Shown here: positions 11,215 through 22,495 of the stretch, one piece after another
Position numbering within the stretch: position 1 is the stretch's first letter
How the letters are laid out: every line of letters begins with the position of its first letter
Assembly (NCBI GenBank): GCA_037127315.1
Contig: JBBBDQ010001186.1
Location: 36,001-100,000 of the forward strand
Source of the DNA: Ascarosepion bandense
Lineage: Eukaryota; Mollusca; Cephalopoda; Sepiida; Sepiidae
DNA: 64,000 bases
Reading direction: 5' to 3'
Program-made: the position numbers and the translations under genes
The notes under the pieces: generated by a model
What the model saw: only the letters and a program-made list of their open reading frames with translations
Database searches by the model: none
Told to the model about the DNA's origin: nothing

Positions 11215-11960
11215 ATGACGCCGTATTTTTTTTACAAACCACAAGTGTACACCAGTGTCCGGACTGGCTCAAAGAGACGACTATTAAAATTGCACGGCGT
11301 AATCTCTGGGATCTAAGCACAACGTGGGACAGTGGCCCGTTGTTCCAAAAGACGTCTTGTAAAACAGCTTTTGTGGCGACATCATCGGACGAGATCGTCA
11401 CGGCCAGCAACAGCGACCAAACCAACCAGCCTACCGGATGGCAGTGTCACAACTGGGATCGTCACGACCGTTAGTGAGAACGAGCGTCACATTAGACAGA
11501 CGGCCAGCCCGGCCTGGTGCCGTCTCGACCGGGATCTGACCTGGGATTTCCAGTCGGGCGGCGACGTGTTACATAGAAAATAAGAAATTAAGACAAGTAA
11601 AAGAAAGAAGAAAGGAAAAAAATCAAAAAGAAGAAAACAGAAAAAATTAACGTTACTATGACGAATATAGAGAGAAAAAGGGAAAAGAAGAAAAGTATAA
11701 GAAAAAATTCCGAGGAGACAAAGGAAGTGGAAAGTAAAAAAACCATGAGATGTTATAAACCAATGAAAGTAATGCTCAATATTTGAACGGAAATAAAGTG
11801 AAACAATAAGTTATAATGTTGTAATTCAAATCTTATGGCTTTTTTAAAAATGAAATCACAAACTCAAATAAACAAGAAAGAAAAAAATTTACATAAAGTT
11901 TTACGTAAAAGTGAAGAATGAGTAATATAAAGACTAAATGAAACCGACTTAATATTATAA
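11215..11960. other. GC-richer unassigned segment, then A-rich DNA
   Basis: 11,215-11,580 is markedly GC-richer than its surroundings and has two overlapping open frames (92 and 83 codons) without a recognisable domain. It may be a fragment of an unidentified dispersed repeat. 11,580-11,960 is A/G-rich and featureless. Confidence 0.35.
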
Positions 11961-11963
11961 ATA

Positions 11964-12050
11964 CTAGCAGAATAGCCCGGCGTTGCTCGGGTGTAATGAA
12001 ATCTTTAAAACTAATCCATGGTCCTGGAACTCATACTCAGCCTAAAGAAT
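11964..12050 (-). mobile_element. Helitron-like element, terminal fragment
   Basis: It repeats the 3'-terminal ~85 bases (minus strand) of the element at 10,413-11,141, including the hairpin and CTAG, then diverges. It lies just before the full copy that starts at 12,101. Confidence 0.7.
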
Positions 12051-12100
12051 ATTTGAAATAATAAAATAATTGCGACAATTTACCAATCGCATCTAATATA

Positions 12101-12473
12101 CTAGCAATATAGCCCGGCGTTGCTCGGTGTAATGAAAGCTTTAAAGCTAATCCATGGTCCTGGAGCTCAGACTCTTTGAACGTTGGGACGAAATACTAAA
12201 AAGCAATAGTTGTTTCCAGTTAAAGCGAAACGGTAGACTGAAAGAAAAATAAATGGATGTAAGTCAAATTTTGATTTCCTGGCATCGATATCAAATAAAT
12301 TTTTTTCATTGTAAACTGAATTTTGAAGGCTAAATAAGTCCTCTGAGTAAATGGTATCATGGCTGAGATTAAGAACTACAATTATACCTACTTAGAGCCA
12401 AACCCGAAGCAAAAATTAAAATAAAAGGGCTGAAAAAAATACAGATAAACAGACACGCACACAAATATCTTAC

Positions 12474-12513
<40 letters not shown>

Positions 12514-12833
12514 CGATTTTCTCCACTATTGTAAGAAATGCAACCTTGAAACTTCTGAATATCGTTTCTTATGTCTTTGTCTATGAGTGTATTAAATTTG
12601 ATTAAAATCAGACCACTCCTTCTATAACACGATTTTTTCGATTATCGATTTTCCATATTTATCGGGGGTACCTCGACACAAAACCTAGCTAAGAACATTC
12701 ACTGACACTTATAGTAAAACTGTGTAAATTTTCAAGAAAATCGGTTCAGCCGTTTCGGAGTTTATAGGTAACGGACACTCACACAGACACATGCACACAC
12801 ACAGACAAAGTTCCATTTATAAATGAATTTAGA
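12101..12833 (-). mobile_element. non-autonomous Helitron-like element, copy 2
   Basis: Same structure as copy 1: minus-strand TC start at 12,833-12,832 preceded by A, and CTAG end at 12,104-12,101 followed by T. The body is highly similar to copy 1. The internal (TA)n (12,478-12,512) is longer than in copy 1. Confidence 0.75.
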
Positions 12834-12898
12834 TAATAAATAAACTGTATATCAATATTAAATTAAAACTACTATCAGTATATTAAGAGAAAGACATA

Positions 12899-13825
12899 TC
12901 TATATATATATATAAGGCAATCTGTGAGTCTGTGTGTGACTGTTCCCTATGCACACCTACATTTTTTAAGCTACGCCATTCAAACTTTCTTGGGACACAT
13001 ATCTACAGGGAAGCCAGATCGTTACATACTTTTTGAGTTTAAGTTCAGCAATTTTTCCTTTCGCACTTTTTGGCCAATGGAGCCGATTGTTTATATTTGC
13101 TCCGTATAAACATCTTAGATCTAAAATGGTTGCTGAATTACGTCACAGAAATCAACTCACACGTGTCAAACGCGACTAAAATATTTTTAATTAAAAAAAA
13201 AGAGCCTTTATATTTAATTTTTATTCCGACATTTTAAAAATTCATTTGGTCAACAAAAAAATGTGAATATTTTCCCCCGTAATTTTGAAACAAAAGAAAT
13301 ATTTTTAAAAAAAGTGTTTTTCTAAACAAAAACAAAATATGTAAAATAAAGTGCCAATGGTTAATTTAATTGTTTAAGTTTTTTTTTTTTCAGATTTAAT
13401 ATTTCATACTTCAGAAAGTAAAACTTTTAAAAATAAGGCTTTTTTTCGTTTAATATTTCATGCAGGAAATCAACGTCTGTAATTCGTGTAGCATTGATGT
13501 AACCTTTTTCCTCTAAAATTAAATGTCTACATTTTTAAATATTCTTCGAAAATTTCTGAATTGAGGGCATAATAGTTTTTTATATTTCTAATTTCAGTTA
13601 AGCAAAATAAATAATTTTTATTTTTATGTTAAATTCATTTAGTCAACAAAAATGTAACTATTTTCCCCTGTAATTGAGAAACAAAAACAAATGCAATATT
13701 GTTTACAATGTCACACAAAACATCAAAACACGTTTATGCAAAACAGAAGAAAATAGATTTTTTAATGCTTCTCCTATTACTAAAATGTTCAGAGTTGCAC
13801 GGGTAACGCCGGGTTATGATACTAG
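12899..13825 (+). mobile_element. second Helitron-like family
   Basis: It starts A|TCTATATATATATATAAGG and ends CTAG (13,822-13,825) followed by T, with the GC-rich CACGGGTAACGCCGGG about 10 bases before the end. The 3' terminus is clearly related to that of the 730-bp family, but the interior is different and A/T-rich. The element is non-coding and probably non-autonomous. Confidence 0.65.
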
Positions 13826-14044
13826 TATATAATATTTATCGAGTGTTCAGGCCGGTAGACGAAAATATACTGTTTTACTCAACACAACACACAGCTTGAT
13901 GTATGTGTTTAAGTATTAAACAGAGTGTCTTCGCTAAACGTTAACCTCACTGTCAACTTTTGCACTTTAACACATAAATTTAGAATATCTTAAAGCAATA
14001 TATATATCCATATAATAGTTTTAATTTGTATATTTTGCACATAG

Positions 14045-14500
14045 GAGTTCTGTTATAAAAGTAACGGGAGTTGTGTCAACAACAATTTATTTCAATTCCA
14101 AAAAAAAGAAAAAAGAAAAACTATATGGTTACCCCTTCAAAGTATTGCCCCTCGAGTCTAACGCACGTTTCCATCCTTCAGTGAATATGTCTCTATGCAG
14201 GGTGGAAGGATTCTTCTTCCATCTCTTGATAGCCTCCACGCCTTCAACTTAGGAAAAAGAAAACAATATTAGGTGAGTAATGAGGTTGTTCCAGTACGGC
14301 GATGTCCTTCTCGACCAGAAGCTGCCAGGTGCTCAGGGCGTTGTTAGCAGGTGCACTGTCGTGGTGAAGAAGCCAACTGTCCACAACTGTCGTCTTTTCT
14401 CGCGCACTGAACCAATGAAACGCCGCAGTGTGAGCCCCCATACTACCATCCATCACGTTGACGTCCAAAATCTTGCGGCTGATCGATAGTCGATCACTTC
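14045..14500 (-). pseudogene. mariner-type transposase relic, C-terminal part
   Basis: The minus-strand frame 14,468-14,244 reads SWLLHHDSAPAN and IAVLEQPHYSPN, matching the WxxHxDNAPxH...LPxPPYSPDL block of mariner transposases (second catalytic Asp in HHD). After a deletion it continues as WKRALDSRGNTLKG, the usual C-terminal end. An internal deletion and frameshifts make it inactive. It may belong to the same insertion as 15,570-15,965. Confidence 0.65.
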
Positions 14501-14559
14501 TTTCTAAACCGATCTCTGCCCTCGTTGTGTTTGATTGATCGCAAAGCCAGTTTGTGTCG

Positions 14560-15179
14560 AAAGTTGCTAAAATCTGCTTCGTCGATGATCTAGACAGAGA
14601 TGGGAGTCACAATAAACAAAAGGAAATCTTTATAAGATTAACAACAAGGTGTTTATATCCATACGCTCTCTTCAGTACAGTATTTGGTTAAAGTTTATCA
14701 CTCTTGCATGCAGACAACAATAATTCTAACCTACACCTTCTATAGTATGTAACATTATCTAAGTTAGTTGACCTGGCACCAGCCTAAAATGGAAGTTTCT
14801 TCTAAGGTAGGTATGACAACACATTTTCGCCTTAAATCGCTACGTACCGGTTTTTCTCCGCGGTAAACTCTACTGTCTTCTTTCAACTGACTCATCTGTT
14901 CATACTGATTCTCTGGATTTTTTTACGCTCTTTTGGGTATACTTAGCGTTCTCAAATGACCCATAAAGGAGGGGTGTTTCAGCTGATTCGTCAAACTTTA
15001 ATCATGGTTCTTTTCGCTTTTCCGCTTTCTGTGTGTGTAGCCGTTTCGCATCTGTGTTTTTAACATTTCAATCGCGATAAGAAATTATGTAACTTTGGTC
15101 GAGAAGAAACTTATATTTTCTTCATTTAATTCTCAGCGTCACAAAATTCCATAAGGGACCATGAAACTTTATTTCCGGT

Positions 15180-15217
<38 letters not shown>

Positions 15218-15426
15218 AAAAGTGGCTGTCACAAGGATCATAAAATCCGCCATGTTTGTTTTTTAGGCGGCTGCCGTCTCTCTCAGTAGTCGTTAAATTT
15301 TCCAGAAAGGAGAGTTTCACTTTTCGTGAAAATAGCTTTTTCCGATTTTCTGCGATGAGAATCTTTGAGTCTTAAAAACGTTATCTTACTTGTGTGATCT
15401 AAATATATCTTTCACCTAGCTCTAGA

Positions 15427-15467
<41 letters not shown>

Positions 15468-15560
15468 AATTAGCTTCCTTCTCTTCTTCCTTTCCCTTCT
15501 CCCTTTCATTTTCGGAACCTAACTTAGTGTTACAAGAGGATCTCTTTATAGACTTGCTGA
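14560..15560. other. unassigned, with (TC)n and (GAAA)n runs
   Basis: It holds a (TC)n run at 15,181-15,216 and a (GAAA)n run at 15,427-15,468. No gene is visible. It separates two mariner fragments and could be a later insertion. Confidence 0.4.
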
Positions 15561-15569
15561 TTGATTGTT

Positions 15570-15965
15570 TGACGGTGATCAACATGACTTTAAATTTTGA
15601 CTTTGTCTTGCTTTCTATGGCCTATGCAACGTCACGGACTTGCACTTCTTTCATCACCAGCGATGACTCTACAAAGCAAGTCTAGTTCAGTCTAAAGACG
15701 CTCAATGATGCCCTTATACACCTGCATATGGCGCTCCTTCTGATCATAATTCAGCAGCCTTTGCACCACTTTTACGCTGATTTACTGCATGTCCAAATAT
15801 TCGGAGGTGATCTTCCAAATACTAACCCTTTTCTCATGGTCAGCTGACTTGCGATCAATCGAACAATCGACAAGCCTTACCCGCTTAATGTTTACCTCAG
15901 TCCTACTTATTGAATGCCTTCTGCTCCTGGAGACATCTTCCACATCCTTGCCGCTCAAAAGACAC
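15570..15965 (-). pseudogene. mariner-type transposase relic, N-terminal part
   Basis: Minus-strand translation gives ISRTEVNIKRVRLVDCSID, then VVQRLLNYDQKERHMQVYK and VIAGDERS. These match the helix-turn-helix region and the first catalytic ITGDE block of mariner transposases of the type fused in SETMAR. Stops and frame changes are present. Its place upstream (minus strand) of 14,045-14,500 fits one split element. Confidence 0.6.
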
Positions 15966-16261
15966 GTGTGCGCAACATGATGTGATCTCCCTACAAATGC
16001 TGAATTATTTCAAGAGATTATGACCGAATTTTCCCCAACCAAACCAAAGATTATTCTTTGTACGTACTCATCGTTTGTTCCTCAATGCTTATAAAAAAGA
16101 GGAAGTGGAAGCAAAAGCATTTTAAAAAATGCAATGATTGCAGAAAGCTAATATGCGAGTTATATACTACGAATATATCATGTTGGATGATAACACTCTT
16201 GAAGCTTTTAGCACAGACAGCACACCCAGGCCCGTTATTTTTTAGATAAGCTTCCTATATA

Positions 16262-16372
16262 CACAGGTCGGATCGGGTTTTCAATCTTGAGTAAAAGTAA
16301 ACCGTACTGATGAGCTGTGATACAGCGAAACAGATCTGTCTGCGGATGACGATTTACGCTACTACACCCTGA
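16262..16372 (+). repeat. SINE family A, unit 1 of a head-to-tail pair
   Basis: It has the box B-like GGGTTTTCAATCTTG and the conserved tail ending CAGATCTGTCTGCGGATGAC. A ~150-bp spacer (16,373-16,525) separates it from the next unit. The same spacer occurs between two SINE units at 49.5-49.64 kb. Confidence 0.7.
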
Positions 16373-16524
16373 TTGAGCACTCTGGAAAAATGGTAAACTT
16401 TGAAAAAACAGTAGCTACTCTAGCATCTACGCATCGTTTATTCAATAATGAATTAGAACACTCTAATTAGAGGCGTGTGTTTACATGATATATCACACGC
16501 TAAAAGTCTGCCTCCTTCTACTGA

Positions 16525-16655
16525 GCACCCATAGCTCAGAGGTAGAATCGCCGACTAACGGAAATTCGGTCGGATTTCAATCCTGGGTAAAAGCAGCCGG
16601 ATGTTTAACCGTACAGCAAAACAGATCTGTCTGAGGATGAATATATATATTTATT
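16525..16655 (+). repeat. SINE family A, unit 2 of a head-to-tail pair
   Basis: A tRNA-like head (CATAGCTCAGAGGTAGAATC, with a box B-like GGATTTCAATCC) is followed by a tail with an internal deletion. It runs into a short (TA)n and then a LINE tail. Confidence 0.75.
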
Positions 16656-16659
16656 TTTT

Positions 16660-16945
16660 TTTAATCATCTCTCCATAAGCAAGGCAGTACTGCCACTGGT
16701 ACACAAGGGGCTATAGAAGAAGTGAGTGATGAGAAAGAGAAACAACGTAAAGGGAAGTCAGAGAATGAGTAAGAAAAGGATAATTCAGGATTGAAGAGGG
16801 CTGCTTGATGGTGGAGTGGACAAGAAAAAGAATATGATACAAAGGTTGTTTAGGAAAAAGTGTGAGTCAAAAAGGTAAAAGATGGTAATTGACTTTACAT
16901 TTAAATTCTTGGAGATTGTAGTTTTCAGGGAAGCAAGTATAATTG
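16660..16945 (-). mobile_element. CR1/jockey-like LINE 3' end
   Basis: Minus strand: the last coding bases (TTTAAATGTAAAGTCAAT), a 3' UTR and the CAGTGGCAGTACTGCCTTGC tail, ending at about 16,664. It matches the LINE 3' ends at 30.2, 43.3, 44.4 and 46.6 kb. Severely 5'-truncated. Confidence 0.75.
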
Positions 16946-18280
16946 GTCGTTGATGACGTCTATTCAATAGCTGGTCTTCAATTCAATTCAACTCTTCTAA
17001 CGGTGATCTTCCTTGACCACGTTTTAAACTTTGATCTCAAGGAAGTCCCGTGGAACTCTCGCGAGATGTCTCTACGCCCAGTCCAACCAAGCTGGGTGTG
17101 CGCGCACAATTGTGCAAACGAAATGGTACCAAAAATAATTAGAATGACGCTTTAATCAGTAGTAGAACAGTCTTTATATACAAACAGAAAATTGAGTAAA
17201 CAAGCACCAATCGTCTTCTCAAACTCTGTTCCTATCAAGCTGGCAACGGAACGGAAGTTTTGACCAATTTCTCTAAGTGGTAATTTGCGAAGCGTTTTTC
17301 TTCTTAATCATTAATTCAAGTCTGTGGTTGGCGATACTCCAATCGGAGTTTTACGTTTGTAGCGATTCAAAATGTTTTTGTTACGTTTTACACTGAAGCT
17401 TTTCGGAAACTGACGAAGAATTGTCTTTGAGTGTGGTGAGTAAAGATGGCGACGACGATAAGACGTCTTCGGTTCCGTACTTTGAGCTGGCTTTTCGATC
17501 CGAGCTAGGTTTCAACTTGTTTTTGACCCCCCGGTGCTCTGTTTTTATGCTTGTCCCTTCTTTATTATTGCGGAGCATGACGGACACTGGATGTCTATGC
17601 AGATCTACTTTCTATCCCTTTCAGCTTTGGGGCGGAGTTACCTCTTTCTGTCTTCTTTTCATTTTCTCTTTACCCAATTTGGGCAGAGCTTTTATACCTC
17701 CAATTCTTTTCCCAGGGAAATTTCAATTTAGTTATTTCTCATAATAACCAAAGCTAACTTTTGCACCTCTCAATAACGCCTGAATACGCAAAATCCCCTT
17801 TCTCTGCTCTTATGACAATCTACAGAGATATTTTTAATTTTTAAAATTTTTCTTCAATTTTTGAGCGATCGACAGATTTGTAAACTAAAATTAATTCTCG
17901 GTTTCAAAAATCATGCAAAAATTAAATATACTTCTGTGACACATTATTTTTTAGAAAATTAGCAATTTTATAAACTAACCTCGACAAATTATTAAAGTAT
18001 TTTAAAAATATTTTTGAAATTTTGTATATTATTATAATTTTAAAAAAATGAAAACAAGTCTTTTAAAATTTCATTATTAATCGAAAAAATGTTTTTTCTT
18101 CCGACTATAATGTCATCAATTTATATTATTTATTTAACCAATTAAAAGCTTATTAACTTAAATAATGTCATAGTAATATTGCATTTTTATTTTACTACTA
18201 TTAAGAGCAGATTTCAGAAAAATAATAGATTGTTTACATTTCCAAAAGAGTTTTGCGTTTTACTAATAAAACAAATTATA
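16946..18280. other. unassigned stretch
   Basis: 17,170-17,760 is moderately balanced in composition and has overlapping frames of 107 and 65 codons with no known domain. 17,760-18,280 is very AT-rich. I see no supported gene. Confidence 0.4.
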
Positions 18281-18283
18281 GCA

Positions 18284-18287
18284 ACTC

Positions 18288-18364
<77 letters not shown>
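18284..18364. repeat. compound (CT)n(TA)n microsatellite
   Basis: A CT run is followed directly by a TA run, the same compound order as at 10,274 and 35,711. Confidence 0.95.
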
Positions 18365-18365
<1 letters not shown>

Positions 18366-18479
18366 GCTCCTTATGTTTGAACTCTTTCGGGGTTATTCTT
18401 AGCTATTATGACGGCTGATTTAATTTTTTTTACTTTTAACCGAATGTATGGATTATGTATGTCTCTAAATTAATAGGAA

Positions 18480-18625
18480 TTATTTTCTAAACACGGTCAG
18501 CACATTGTAGCTGTGTTCATAGTTAATGTTATTATCAATAGAGAAAAATTAACTGGAGTAAATTTTCAGTATTTTTAATGAATCTAGTATAAAAGAAAGA
18601 TTGTTGCACAAATACAACAATATAT
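18480..18625 (+). mobile_element. Penelope-like element 3' tail
   Basis: ACACGGTCAGCACATTGTAG and the later TTAATGAATCTAGTATAAAA segment resemble 62,180-62,235 and the PLE 3' ends at 3,090-3,128 and 40,070-40,100. The GAAAGATTGTTGCACAAATAC end runs straight into the TG-rich array. Confidence 0.55.
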
Positions 18626-20775
18626 CTGTGTGTGAGTGTCTGTGTGTGTGTGTCTGTGTGTGAGTGTCTGTGTGTGTGTCCGTGTGTGAGTGTCTGTGTG
18701 AGTGTCTGTGTGTGTGTCTGTGTGTGTCTGTGTGTGAGTGTCTGTGTGTGAGTGTCTGTGTGTGAGTGTCTGTGTGTGTGTGTCTGTGTGTGTGTCTGTA
18801 TGTGAGTGTCTGCGTGTGAGTGTCTGTGTGTGTGTCTGTGTGTTAATGTATGTGTGTGTGTCTGTGTGTGAGTGTCTCTGTGGGAGTGTCTGTGTGTGTC
18901 TGTGTGTGAGTGTCTGTGTGTGTGTGTCTGTGTGCGAGTGTCTGTGTGTGAGTGTCTGTGTGTGTGTCTGTGTGTGAGTGTCTGTGTGTGTGTGTCTGTG
19001 TGTGAGTGTCTGTGTGTGAGTGTCTGTGTGTGTGTGTCTGTGTGTGAGTGTCTATGTGTGTGTCTGTGTGTGAGTGTCTGTGTGTGTGTCTGTGTGTGTG
19101 TGTCTGTGTGTGAGTGTCTGTGTGTGTGTCTGTGTGTGTGTGTCTGTGTGTGAGTGTCTGTGTGTGTGTCTGTGTGTGAGTGTCTGTGTGTGTGTGTGTC
19201 TGTGTGTGAGTGTCTGTGTGAGAGTGTCTGTGTGTGTGTGTCTGTGTGTGAGTGTCTGTGTGTGAGTGTATGTGTGTGTGTGTCTGTGTGTGAGTGTCTG
19301 TGTGTGTGTCTGTGTGTGAGTGTCTGTGTGTGTGTGTCTGTGTGTGAGTGTCTGTGTGTGTGTGTCTGTGTGTGAGTGTCTGTGTGTGAGTGTCTGTGTG
19401 TGTGTCTGTGTGTGAGTGTCTGTGTGTGTGTCTGTGTGTGAGTGTCTGTGTGTGTGTGTCTGTGTGTGTGTGTCTGTGTGTGAGTGTCTGTGTGTGAGTG
19501 TCTGTGTGTGTGTGTCTGTGTGTGAGTGTCTGTGTGTGTGTCTGTGTGTGAGTGTCTGTGTGTGTGTCTGTGTGTGAGTGTCTGTGTGTGTGTGTCTGTG
19601 TGTGAGTGTCTGTGTGTGAGTGTCTGTGTGTGTGTGTCTGTGTGTGAGTGTCTGTGTGTGTGTCTGTGTGTGTGTCTGTGTGTGAGTGTCTGTGTGTGTG
19701 TCTGTGTGTGTGTCTGTGTGTGTGTCTGTGTGTGAGTGTCTGTGTGTGTGTCTGTGTGTGTGTGTCTGTGTGTGAGTGTCTGTGTGTGTGTCTGTGTGTG
19801 AGTGTCTGTGTGTGTGTGTGTCTGTGTGTGAGTGTCTGTGTGTGAGTGTCTGTGTGTGTGTGTCTGTGTGTGAGTGTCTGTGTGTGAGTGTCTGTGTGTG
19901 TGTGTCTGTGTGTGAGTGTCTGTGTGTGTGTCTGTGTGTGTGTGTCTGTGTGTGAATGTATGTGTGTGTGTCTGTGTGTGAGTGTCTCTGTGGGAGTGTC
20001 TGTGTGTGTCTGTGTGTGAGTGTCTGTGTGTGTGTGTCTGTGTGCGAGTGTCTGTGTGTGAGTGTCTGTGTGTGTGTCTGTGTGTGAGTGTCTGTGTGTG
20101 TCTGTGTGTGAGTGTCTGTGTGTGAGTGTCTGTGTGTGTGTGTCTGTGTGTGAGTGTCTGTGTGTGTGTCTGTGTGTGAGTGTCTGTGTGTGTGTCTGTG
20201 TGTGTGTCTGTGTGTGTGTGTCTGTGTGTGAGTGTCTGTGTGTGTGTCTGTGTGTGTGTGTCTGTGTGTGAGTGTCTGTGTGTGTGTCTGTGTGTGAGTG
20301 TCTGTGTGTGTGTGTGTCTGTGTGTGAGTGTCTGTGTGTGAGTGTCTGTGTGTGTGTGTCTGTGTGTGAGTGTCTGTGTGTGTGTCTGTGTGTGAGTGTC
20401 TGTGTGTGTGTCTGTGTGTGAGTGTCTGTGTGTGTATGTCTGTGTGTGAGTGTCTGTGTGTGTGTGTCTGTGTGTGAGTGTCTGTGTGTGAGTGTCTGTG
20501 TGTGTGTCTGTGTGTGAGTGTCTGTGTGTGTGTCTGTGTGTGAGTGTCTGTGTGTGTGTGTCTGTGTGTGTGTGTCTGTGTGTGAGTGTCTGTGTGTGAG
20601 TGTCTGTGTGTGTGTGTCTGTGTGTGAGTGTCTGTGTGTGTGTCTGTGTGTGAGTGTCTGTGTCTGTGTCTGTGTGTGAGTGTCTGTGTGTGTGTCTGTG
20701 TGTGTGTGTCTGTGTGTGTGTCTGTGTCTGTGTGTCTGTGTGTGAGTGTCTGTGTGTGTGTGTGTGTGTATGCAT
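18625..20775. repeat. TG-rich minisatellite, ~2.15 kb
   Basis: It is made of GTGTGTGAGTGTC and GTGTGTGTGTC type blocks of 10-14 bases. The open frames of 754 and 639 codons on the minus strand (His/Thr/Gln repeats) are artefacts: a repeat with few stop triplets stays open in several frames. A distinctive block with TCTCTGTGGGAG occurs at about 18,876 and again at about 19,986, exactly 1,110 bases apart, so part of the array arose by a large internal duplication. The sequence is compatible with Z-DNA. Confidence 0.95.
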
Positions 20776-21180
20776 GTGTTTCAGAAAATTGTTTACCAAT
20801 TTTATTTCGAAAATACAGATTGCATATTTTTATTGATATTTTATATTTATTGTTGTAATATTTATATTTGCATCTACAGAGTGAGAAAATATACAAAGGG
20901 AGATAATTCTGAAAAGGGAGACTATTCCTACAAAAAAGAGGAAAACAAATTCGAAATATTACGTACAGCACAAATCAATAACTAAAATAAGAACGTTGGT
21001 ATTCGTATAAATACTTCAATTTACATTTGCCAAACGCCCTGCCATTAACTTAGTTAAATAATAGAGTATTTAGCTTTGATCGTTTGGAAAGACATGCCGT
21101 GAGTAGATAGATAGAAGTAAAGCGTATTGCAATGTATCGTCTTCTCTTTACTATTAAAGTGAAAAAGAAACACATAAACC
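20776..21180. other. unassigned AT-rich stretch
   Basis: No recognisable gene or element. Confidence 0.4.
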
Positions 21181-21184
21181 TCTC

Positions 21185-21236
<52 letters not shown>
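21181..21236. repeat. (CT)n microsatellite
   Basis: A long CT run. Confidence 0.95.
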
Positions 21237-21238
<2 letters not shown>

Positions 21239-21721
21239 TTTCCCTCTTTCAATTCTTCTATATTTCTGGGAACTTAGATATTAAACCGGACATAGCTTAT
21301 GTGGTCAACTGACGTCATGAGAAGTTCAACCAACGACTAACGCTTCCGCCAAAACCAAATCAAAAACACGTAGGCGTTAAGAAAAAATAAAAAGAACAAT
21401 GAACACGTGCATAGGCTATCAGCAGTTAGTTCACGCTCATATACACGTGCGTGTGGAAGTTGAGAAAGCAGTTAAAATTCACTCAACACTTCAACATGCA
21501 AAAAGAAGACTAACTCCCTACAAACCAGAGCTGTACTTAAATAATCTTCACGAAAAAGAATAGGCAAAAACAAAGAAGTTCATTCAAGAGTACAATCCAC
21601 AAACTCAAATAACCGGAACATAATAGGGCATAGCACAAACATTCTATCGGGGACACATCGTAAGAACAAATATGCTATATTTATGTGGCTATACATATAC
21701 ACAAAGAACAAACATATTATA

Positions 21722-21801
21722 ATGAGAATCTGTAATGTGATCGATCCCGACTTGGCAGCTCAGATACAGTCACTTTCTCACCGGCGCAATATGGATTCCC
21801 T
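21722..21801 (+). mobile_element. CR1/jockey-like LINE, left part split by an LTR
   Basis: It starts with GAGAATCTGTAATGTGATCG, matching 22,690-22,765 of the tandem units, and stops at TTCCCT, where the LTR begins. Across the insertion the LINE frame is continuous (ends ...NMDS, resumes LCLFY). Confidence 0.8.
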
Positions 21802-22228
21802 TGTAATATAATAATCTGGCCCCACCCGAAGAAGGAAGCTGATGCAAGCGGGGGCGTTTTCCGGCCGTTGAAAGGAACGGATGTTTGTTTGACCTTATTT
21901 CCGGCAGTAGCGGAAATGGCTACAAGAGGCAAGCAGAACAGGTGTCCCTGAGAATTACGTGGGCGTGCGTAGGCGAGGCAAAAATCGGAAGTACCGGTTT
22001 GGCGATAAAAAAGACCTCAGGCACGGATTTCACGGCAGTCTGGGCAGAGAGCCAGACCAGAGTAGAGGAGCAACAGATACGACGACACCCCCCCGTCAAC
22101 CTGTCAACCTTGGAAGAGCGCTCTCTCACTCTCTGTTCACTAGGCTATACGGTCCATCGTCATTAATAAAGATATCACTTGATATATTTTTATATATATT
22201 CGTGTTTGTTATTTATGGATATATAACA
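21802..22228 (+). mobile_element. solo LTR inserted in a LINE
   Basis: This 427-bp block begins TGTAATATAATA and ends GGATATATAACA (TG...CA). The same 4 bases, CCCT, lie on both sides (21,798-21,801 and 22,229-22,232). Removing it plus one CCCT restores the LINE reading frame. An AATAAA lies near its 3' end (about 22,164). LTR ends and a 4-bp duplication fit a Gypsy-like or related retrotransposon reduced to one LTR by recombination. No internal coding region is present. The strand is inferred from the AATAAA. Confidence 0.75.
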
Positions 22229-22495
22229 CCCTGTGTCTCTTCTACAAATGATTTCACGGTTTCTGCTTCGATGAATTTAGCTAACTGGTGCTCCTATATA
22301 TATATATTTACTCGAGCCACAAGATTAGCAACTAGATCCCACCTTTTAATTGTGAAACCAATAAATTGTAAACGCAAATTCTACACCAATAACTCCTTTT
22401 CTCGCACTTTTCACCTTCCATTTATTTGCTTTCTCGACAGCTACAATCTCCAAGAATTTAAATGTAAAGTCAATGGTCATCTCCTATGTTACTAA
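22229..22495 (+). mobile_element. CR1/jockey-like LINE, C-terminus
   Basis: It continues the split LINE: LCLFY, then RATRLATRSH, FSRTFHLPF and YNLQEFKCKVNGHLLCY followed by a stop. These are the last ~85 codons after the reverse transcriptase domain. It is followed directly by the three 541-bp units. Confidence 0.75.

Noticed and set aside
14244..15965. Host SETMAR-like gene
   Set aside because: Only mariner transposase pieces are visible, with stops and deletions; no SET domain or intron structure is present.
18535..20971. Minus-strand open frames of 754 and 639 codons (His/Thr/Gln repeats)
   Set aside because: They are translations of the TG-rich minisatellite. Several frames stay open on both strands because the repeat contains almost no stop triplets; there is no domain and no non-repeat coding part.
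22084..22166. C-rich promoter or CpG-island-like signal
   Set aside because: It lies inside the solo LTR and is explained by that element.
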